Shown here: piece by piece, positions 59,844 through 64,000 of the stretch | How the letters are laid out: each line of letters opens with the position of its first letter | Numbering within the stretch: the first letter of the stretch is position 1 | Assembly: GCF_000176035.2 (NCBI RefSeq) | Contig: NC_015675.1 | Coordinates: 310,001-374,000 of the forward strand | Direction of reading: 5' to 3' | Length of the DNA stretch: 64,000 nucleotides | DNA from: Mesorhizobium opportunistum WSM2075 | GTDB lineage: Bacteria; Pseudomonadota; Alphaproteobacteria; Rhizobiales; Rhizobiaceae | The notes under the pieces: model-generated | Told to the model about the DNA's origin: nothing | What the model saw: the letters and a program-made list of their open reading frames with translations, nothing else | The model's database searches: none | Position numbers and translations under genes: made by a program

Positions 59844-60314
59844 TCAGTCGTCCGACTCGGCGTCGTCGTCCATCAACACCAGCTCCTCGTTGGAGAGGTT
59901 GGCCTCGATGCGGGCAAGCAGCTTGAACAGCGCCTTCTGGTCCTTCTTGTCGAGGCCTTTCAGCGCCTGCTTCTCGGTCTTCTTCACCGACTTTTCGATG
60001 GCGCGGATGGTTTCGCGGCCGGTGTCGGTCAAGAAGATGTGCGCCTGGCGGGCATCGGCCTCGGAGGCGCGCTTTTCCAGGAAACCCTGCGCCTGCAGCC
60101 TGTTGATGGTCTTGGTGATGGTGGGCGGGCGCACGCCGAGGCGACCGGCAAGATTGCCCGGCGTCTGGCCGTCCTCGCGGTCGAGCGCCAGCATGATCTG
60201 GTCCTGGCCGGCATAGAAGCCGTGCGCCAGAAGCCGAGCCGCCAGTGCGGTCCTTGCCAGCCTTGCCGCGGAATGCAGCCGGCTCATCGTTGCAGTCTTG
60301 TCCGCCTTGGCCAT
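59844..60314 (-). CDS. MarR family transcriptional regulator
   Basis: 156 residues. The winged helix runs through GNLAGRLGVRPPTITKTINR and LQAQGFLEKRASEADARQAH, with the acidic tail ELVLMDDDAESDD. The ATG at 60314 lies 7 bases after GAAGAGGG; ATG 60320 is too close to it. The frame open to 60425 is unsupported. It converges with the AraC gene. Confidence 0.9.
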   Translation of the reverse strand: MAKADKTATMSRLHSAARLARTALAARLLAHGFYAGQDQIMLALDREDGQTPGNLAGRLGVRPPTITKTINRLQAQGFLEKRASEADARQAHIFLTDTGRETIRAIEKSVKKTEKQALKGLDKKDQKALFKLLARIEANLSNEELVLMDDDAESDD

Positions 60315-60734
60315 GGTCATCCCTCTTCGGCCGTACCGGTGCGTGCAGCATAGACGCAGCCGGCCGGTTGGCAATCGACGATCGAAAAAGATTCCGGCGC
60401 TCCAAACAGCTTTGCCGGCAAGCATTGCGGTGTCCGCCGTGGCTAATGCCAGATGTTTATTTCAGTTAGATGACAAACGAGTTTCGGCAACGGTGGATTC
60501 ACAGCCACCGCGACGCGGGCCCGGTGTGACGGTCCGCAGACCTGGACCGGACGCCCTGTTTGTCGTCACGTCGCGGAGGCAGCGAAGCTTTTCGCAGCCA
60601 GGATCATGGGACAATCCGGCCGGCCGCCTTGGCCCATTGGTTTGCCCCGTGCAAAAGCCCGGCACACATCCTATATGGAGCCGACAATCCCTTTCGCGGC
60701 CCCAGATTTTGGCCCAGTCAGTTCGAGGCAAGCC
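60315..60734. other. 420-base marR/COG0523 divergent region without a gene
   Basis: It holds the promoters of both flanking genes and the multi-branch inverted repeats at 60472-60564. I looked for a palindromic Zur box (TGTTATAACATA-like) and a cobalamin riboswitch and found neither. Confidence 0.55.
60472..60564. promoter_or_regulatory. Multi-branched inverted-repeat region, candidate structured leader
   Basis: Outer arms GACAAAC (60472-60478) and GTTTGTC (60558-60564) enclose the hairpins CGGTGG/CCACCG (60491-60510) and GCGGGCC/GGTCCGC (60515-60537), plus an alternative GTCCG/CGGAC pairing. This layout is what a three-way-junction RNA would show. It lies 170 bases upstream of the COG0523 gene. 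No known riboswitch consensus was recognised. Confidence 0.4.
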
Positions 60735-61787
60735 ATGAGCGACGCACAGACGCAGATCCCCGTAACCGTTCTCACCGGCTATCTCGGTGCCGGCAAGACG
60801 ACGCTGCTCAACCGCATCCTGTCGGAGAGCCACGGCAAGCGTTACGCCGTCATCGTCAATGAATTCGGCGAAATCGGCATCGACAACGACCTGATCGTGG
60901 AATCCGACGAGGAAATCTACGAGATGAACAATGGCTGCGTCTGCTGCACGGTGCGCGGCGACCTGATCCGCGTCGTCGAAGGCCTGATGCGCCGCCCCGG
61001 CCGCTTCGACGCCATCGTGGTCGAGACCACCGGTCTCGCCGATCCGGTGCCTGTGGCGCAGACCTTCTTCATGGACGACGACGTGCGCTCCAAGACCAAG
61101 CTCGATGCGGTGGTAGCGCTGGTCGATGCCAAGCATCTGCCGCTCCGGCTCAAGGATTCCAGGGAAGCCGAGGACCAGATCGCCTTCGCCGACGTCGTCG
61201 TGCTCAACAAGACCGACCTCGTCACCCCCGAAGAGCTTGCCAAGGTCGAGGCGACGATCCGCGCCATCAATCCGGCGGCAAGGATCCATCGCACCACCCG
61301 CGCCGGCGTCGCCCTGTCGGAGGTGCTCGACCGTGGCGCCTTCGACCTCTCCAAGGCGCTGGAAAACGATCCGCATTTCCTCGAGGCGCATGACGACCAC
61401 GATCACCATCATCACGACCATGATGGTCACGATCACCATGACCATGATCGGCATGACCATCACCATCACGCGCATCCTTCCGACATCCATGACGTGACGG
61501 TGCAGTCGGTGTCGCTGCGCGGCGGCGAGATGGACCCGAAGAAATTCTTCCCGTGGATCGAGAAGATCACCCAGATGGAAGGCCCAAACATCCTGCGGCT
61601 GAAGGGCATCATCGCGCTCAAGAGCGACGACGAGCGCTACGTCATTCAGGGTGTGCACATGATCATCGAGGGCGACCACCAGCGCGCCTGGAAAGACGGC
61701 GAGAAACACGAGAGCCGGCTGGTGTTCATCGGCCGCGAACTCGACGCCGAGCGGCTGAAGAAGAGCTTTGACGCCTGCCAGGCATAA
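60735..61787 (+). CDS. COG0523 (CobW-like) GTP-binding metallochaperone, His-rich
   Basis: 350 residues. The P-loop is TGYLGAGKTTL (14-24), the metal-binding GCxCC motif is in NNGCVCCTVRGDL, and NKTD gives guanine specificity. A His/Asp-rich run lies at about residues 215-247 (HDDHDHHHHDHDGHDHHDHD onward). The C-terminal domain begins near VTVQSVSLRGGEMDPKKFF. His-rich COG0523 proteins are usually linked to zinc handling. Cobalt or cobalamin is less likely as no cob genes are near. Confidence 0.9.
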   Translation: MSDAQTQIPVTVLTGYLGAGKTTLLNRILSESHGKRYAVIVNEFGEIGIDNDLIVESDEEIYEMNNGCVCCTVRGDLIRVVEGLMRRPGRFDAIVVETTGLADPVPVAQTFFMDDDVRSKTKLDAVVALVDAKHLPLRLKDSREAEDQIAFADVVVLNKTDLVTPEELAKVEATIRAINPAARIHRTTRAGVALSEVLDRGAFDLSKALENDPHFLEAHDDHDHHHHDHDGHDHHDHDRHDHHHHAHPSDIHDVTVQSVSLRGGEMDPKKFFPWIEKITQMEGPNILRLKGIIALKSDDERYVIQGVHMIIEGDHQRAWKDGEKHESRLVFIGRELDAERLKKSFDACQA

Positions 61788-61799
61788 AGGATTGACCTT

Positions 61800-61834
61800 G
61801 ATTTCGCGTACACATATTATGTGTACGTGAAATC
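61800..61834. promoter_or_regulatory. 35-bp palindromic operator of the toxin-antitoxin operon
   Basis: Arms 61800-61816 and 61818-61834 are inverted with one mismatch about a central T. The core CGTACACATA / TATGTGTACG is perfect. It ends at the AAGGAG ribosome binding site of the antitoxin gene. It is the expected binding site for the ribbon-helix-helix antitoxin. Confidence 0.85.
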
Positions 61835-61846
61835 AAGGAGGCACCC

Positions 61847-62125
61847 ATGCCGCGGACCGCCGACAATAAGACCGAGCGTTATCAAATCCGCATTGCGCCG
61901 GCGCAAAAGGCGATGATCGCGCGGGCGGCTGCCCTGTCGCATCAGGACGTGGCTGACTTCATCCTCAACAAGGTGGTGCCCGAAGCTCAGGCCGTGATCG
62001 AAGCGGCCGAGGTCACGAAAGTATCCGACCGCGATTTCACGCGCATACTCGACCTTTTGGAGCACCCGCCGAAACCCAACGCCAAGCTGCGGGCAGCGAT
62101 TGCGGCCTTGCCAGATACGCTGTGA
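61847..62125 (+). CDS. DUF1778 ribbon-helix-helix antitoxin (TacA-like)
   Basis: 92 residues. The N-terminal RYQIRIAPAQKAMIARAAAL and VADFILNKVVPEAQ are the DUF1778 DNA-binding core. The C-terminal KVSDRDFTRILDLLEHPPKP wraps the toxin in characterised TacA proteins. ATG 61847 follows AAGGAGGCACCC. It overlaps the toxin gene by 4 bases (GTGA). Confidence 0.93.
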   Translation: MPRTADNKTERYQIRIAPAQKAMIARAAALSHQDVADFILNKVVPEAQAVIEAAEVTKVSDRDFTRILDLLEHPPKPNAKLRAAIAALPDTL

Positions 62126-62649
62126 CGCTTCCGTCCTGGCACGAAGAGGCGATTGCGAAACGGCACAATCGAACTTCCTTCGATTGCGGCGATGCGCAAA
62201 TGAATGATTTTATGCGGCGTTTCGCACGGCAAAGTCACGAGCAGAATGCCGCCAAGACCTTCTGTGCGATTGATGACGCGGCGCCGGAACGAATTCTCGG
62301 CTTCTACACAATCGCGCCCTCTGCCGTCGTTCATGGAAACGTGCCGGCAGCCATGACGAAGGGCTTGGCACGGCACGAGGTTTCCGGCTTCAAGCTCGCC
62401 CGCCTCGCAACCGACCGCACCGCCGCAGGACAAGGACTTGGAGGCCAATTGCTCGCCGCGGCGGCATTGCGCTGCCTGCGGCTTGCCAGCGAGGGTGGGG
62501 GCATCCTGCTCATTATCGACGCCAAGAGCGAGCGCGCTGCGAAATGGTACGCCAGCTACGGTGCCGAGCGCCTTCAAGGATCGGATTTGACCCTGGCGAT
62601 GCCCCTGGCGACATTCGCAACCGATCTACGACTTAAGGGGTTGCTTTGA
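62122..62649 (+). CDS. GNAT acetyltransferase toxin (TacT-like)
   Basis: 175 residues with start GTG 62122. GNAT fold: DCGDAQMNDFMRRFARQSHE, FYTIAPSAVVHG, the acetyl-CoA loop TAAGQGLGGQLLAAA, and the active-site Tyr in AAKWYASYGAERL. TacT-type toxins acetylate aminoacyl-tRNA and stop translation. Pairing with DUF1778 is the classic arrangement. Confidence 0.93.
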   Translation: MTLPSWHEEAIAKRHNRTSFDCGDAQMNDFMRRFARQSHEQNAAKTFCAIDDAAPERILGFYTIAPSAVVHGNVPAAMTKGLARHEVSGFKLARLATDRTAAGQGLGGQLLAAAALRCLRLASEGGGILLIIDAKSERAAKWYASYGAERLQGSDLTLAMPLATFATDLRLKGLL

Positions 62650-62756
62650 CAAGCCTCGCGCCACTTTGCCTGTCCTCCCGGTTGCCGGAACTGCAAACGT
62701 CGAGTAAGCCGCCCGAACACGCCTCTCCAATTTCGTCCGGTTGAACAAAGATAGCC

Positions 62757-63731
62757 ATGCCCACCGTCGCCCCGCTTGATCTCGAAGGCCACTGCCTTGC
62801 CGCCGTCTTCCTCGGCGATGTGCCGCATTTCGTGCTGGCCGATGGCGCCGTCCACCGGCTCGACAATGGCCACAAGACGGTTCAGGCCAATGACGGGCTG
62901 CTCGCGGCCTTCCACGACGCAGCCAACGACCGGCTGATCACCGGCGGTGAGGACGGCAAGGTGTTTGCCGTGAAGGCGGGCGGCGAGGCACAGGAATTGG
63001 CAAGCGCCGGCAAGAAATGGATCACCAGCGTCGCGGCCGGACCGCAGGGCGCCATTGCCTATGCGACGGGGAAAACCGCCTTCGTGCGTTTCGCCGACGG
63101 CAAGACCCGGGAATTCGTCCATCCGCGCTCGGTCGAGGGGCTGGCGTTTTCGCCCAAGGGCATGCGCTTCGGCGTTGCCCGCTACAATGGCGCGACGCTG
63201 CATTTCCCGGCTGCCGAGGGCAAGCCGGTGGAACTCGAATGGGCTGGCGCCCACACCGGCATCACCTTTTCGCCCGACGGCGCCTTCCTCGTCACCACCA
63301 TGCAGGAAAACGCCTTGCACGGCTGGAAGCTGGCGGACGGCAAGCACATGCGCATGACCGGCTATCCCGGCAAGGTCAAAAGCCTGTCATGGAGCGTCAA
63401 AGGCAAATGGCTGGCGAGTTCCGGCGCGCCGGCGGCGATCGTCTGGCCGTTTTCAGGCAAGGACGGCCCGATGGGCAAGGCGCCTCTGGAACTCGGCACG
63501 CGCGGCAACGCCATGGTGACGGCTGTTGCCTGCCACCCGAGCCAGGATGTCGTCGCCGTCGGTTATGATGACGGCATGGTGATGGCGGTGCGCTTCTCGG
63601 ATGCCAAGGAAGTGCTGTTGCGGCGGCCCGGCAAGGGCGCGATCACCTCGATGATGTGGGACAAGGAAGAACGCCGCATCGCCTTCGGCAGTGCCGCCGG
63701 CGACTGCGGCGTCATCGACATCACGGCGTAG
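62757..63731 (+). CDS. WD40 repeat protein
   Basis: 324 residues with several degenerate WD40 blades (AAFHDAANDRLITGGEDGKV, ITFSPDGAFLVTTMQENALH, GWKLADGKHMRMTGYPGKVK). It has no signal peptide and is probably a cytoplasmic beta-propeller. In related alphaproteobacteria this protein often sits beside the COG0523 GTPase; here the toxin-antitoxin pair lies between them. Confidence 0.85.
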   Translation: MPTVAPLDLEGHCLAAVFLGDVPHFVLADGAVHRLDNGHKTVQANDGLLAAFHDAANDRLITGGEDGKVFAVKAGGEAQELASAGKKWITSVAAGPQGAIAYATGKTAFVRFADGKTREFVHPRSVEGLAFSPKGMRFGVARYNGATLHFPAAEGKPVELEWAGAHTGITFSPDGAFLVTTMQENALHGWKLADGKHMRMTGYPGKVKSLSWSVKGKWLASSGAPAAIVWPFSGKDGPMGKAPLELGTRGNAMVTAVACHPSQDVVAVGYDDGMVMAVRFSDAKEVLLRRPGKGAITSMMWDKEERRIAFGSAAGDCGVIDITA

Positions 63732-63746
63732 CTTCGAAATAGCGGA

Positions 63747-64000
63747 TCATTCGGCGCTGCAGGAAACCTTGCCTGTCAGATCGACCGGCTTGCCGTCGCT
63801 GTCCTTGTCGGCCGTGCTGTCATAGACGGCAAGCTTGTAGTCCCCATCATAGACGCCTTCGTCGCTGGCCCTGGTCAGGATCGTCAGCTCGACGGAACTG
63901 AAGGTCTTGGCCATCTCCTGCTCGTGGTAGATGTTGAGCCGCAGTTCCTTGTTGTCGAGCCAGTACTGGGTGAGGTTGGAATCCTCGAACGTGGTCTTTC
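63747..64000 (-). CDS. Hypothetical protein (C-terminal part, runs off right edge)
   Basis: Open on the minus strand to the window edge, ending in KLAVYDSTADKDSDGKPVDL then TGKVSCSAE. The visible 84 residues include NKELRLNIYHEQEMAKTFSS and look like a beta-rich periplasmic domain. No family is recognised. It converges with the WD40 gene. Confidence 0.7.
   Translation of the reverse strand, partial: KTTFEDSNLTQYWLDNKELRLNIYHEQEMAKTFSSVELTILTRASDEGVYDGDYKLAVYDSTADKDSDGKPVDLTGKVSCSAE

Noticed and set aside
60472..60720. Cobalamin or FMN riboswitch upstream of the COG0523 gene
   Set aside because: CCGGTGTGAC resembles one short piece of the FMN element, but the other conserved blocks of both riboswitches are absent, so only an unspecific structured region is reported.

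Overview
The window is GC-rich, densely coding alphaproteobacterial chromosome. It most resembles a Rhizobiales genome of the Mesorhizobium type. The evidence is a CP4-class EPSP synthase next to cmk and rpsA, a three-gene proton-translocating transhydrogenase (pntAA-pntAB-pntB), an aa3-type cytochrome oxidase subunit IV, and several copies of a short intergenic repeat that I associate with Mesorhizobium. Most genes are core or ordinary accessory metabolism. I see no prophage, CRISPR array or symbiosis genes. The only transposase is a single IS110-family element.

Layout. 1-5.5 kb: an L-arabinose-type sugar ABC transporter (araFGH, minus strand) diverges from a GntR/FadR-type regulator and a D-galactonate dehydratase (dgoD). 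5.6-7.1 kb: a Crp/Fnr-like regulator, two tiny paralogous ORFs and tRNA-Ala(GGC). 7.3-12 kb: a FYDLN acid-domain protein, then aroA-cmk-rpsA with a hairpin-rich rpsA leader and a strong terminator. 12-14.6 kb: a GT-C/STT3-like membrane protein converging on an SDR. 14.9-22.7 kb: a probable guanidino-compound catabolic locus. Its minus arm holds a DDAH-like amidinohydrolase, a TetR regulator and a ThDP decarboxylase. Its plus arm holds a HisPJQM-like transporter and an Ldh2-family dehydrogenase.

23-31 kb: a small secreted cysteine protein, an NDUFA9-like protein, a cytochrome P450, the IS110 element, an FMN reductase and a large exported caspase-TPR protein. 31-38 kb: gyrB, a 25-residue membrane peptide, an alanine-rich membrane protein, the transhydrogenase operon and the COX IV subunit. 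38.5-47 kb: an Asp-nucleophile alpha/beta hydrolase, a DUF3096 peptide, a FeeM/LuxI-like acyl synthase, a GGDEF-EAL protein and a fused indolepyruvate:ferredoxin oxidoreductase. 46.8-55 kb: a lipoprotein, a CGNR regulator, an orphan LivH-type permease, TRAP transporter genes around an alcohol dehydrogenase, a glutamine-amidotransferase-like hydrolase and an Inh-like inhibitor. 55-60 kb: a LacI regulator with a 2-hydroxyacid dehydrogenase, an EamA exporter, DUF2000, AraC and MarR. 60.5-64 kb: a His-rich COG0523 GTPase and a WD40 protein separated by a DUF1778/GNAT toxin-antitoxin module, then the end of a hypothetical gene.

Themes. Many loci pair a transporter with a catabolic enzyme and a dedicated one-component regulator, as expected of a soil or rhizosphere heterotroph. 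Two genes (the permease at 19963 and the LacI regulator at 57335) have no ATG, GTG or TTG at the family-typical N-terminus and appear to start at CTG. The dispersed repeat supplies the stop codon of two neighbouring genes.
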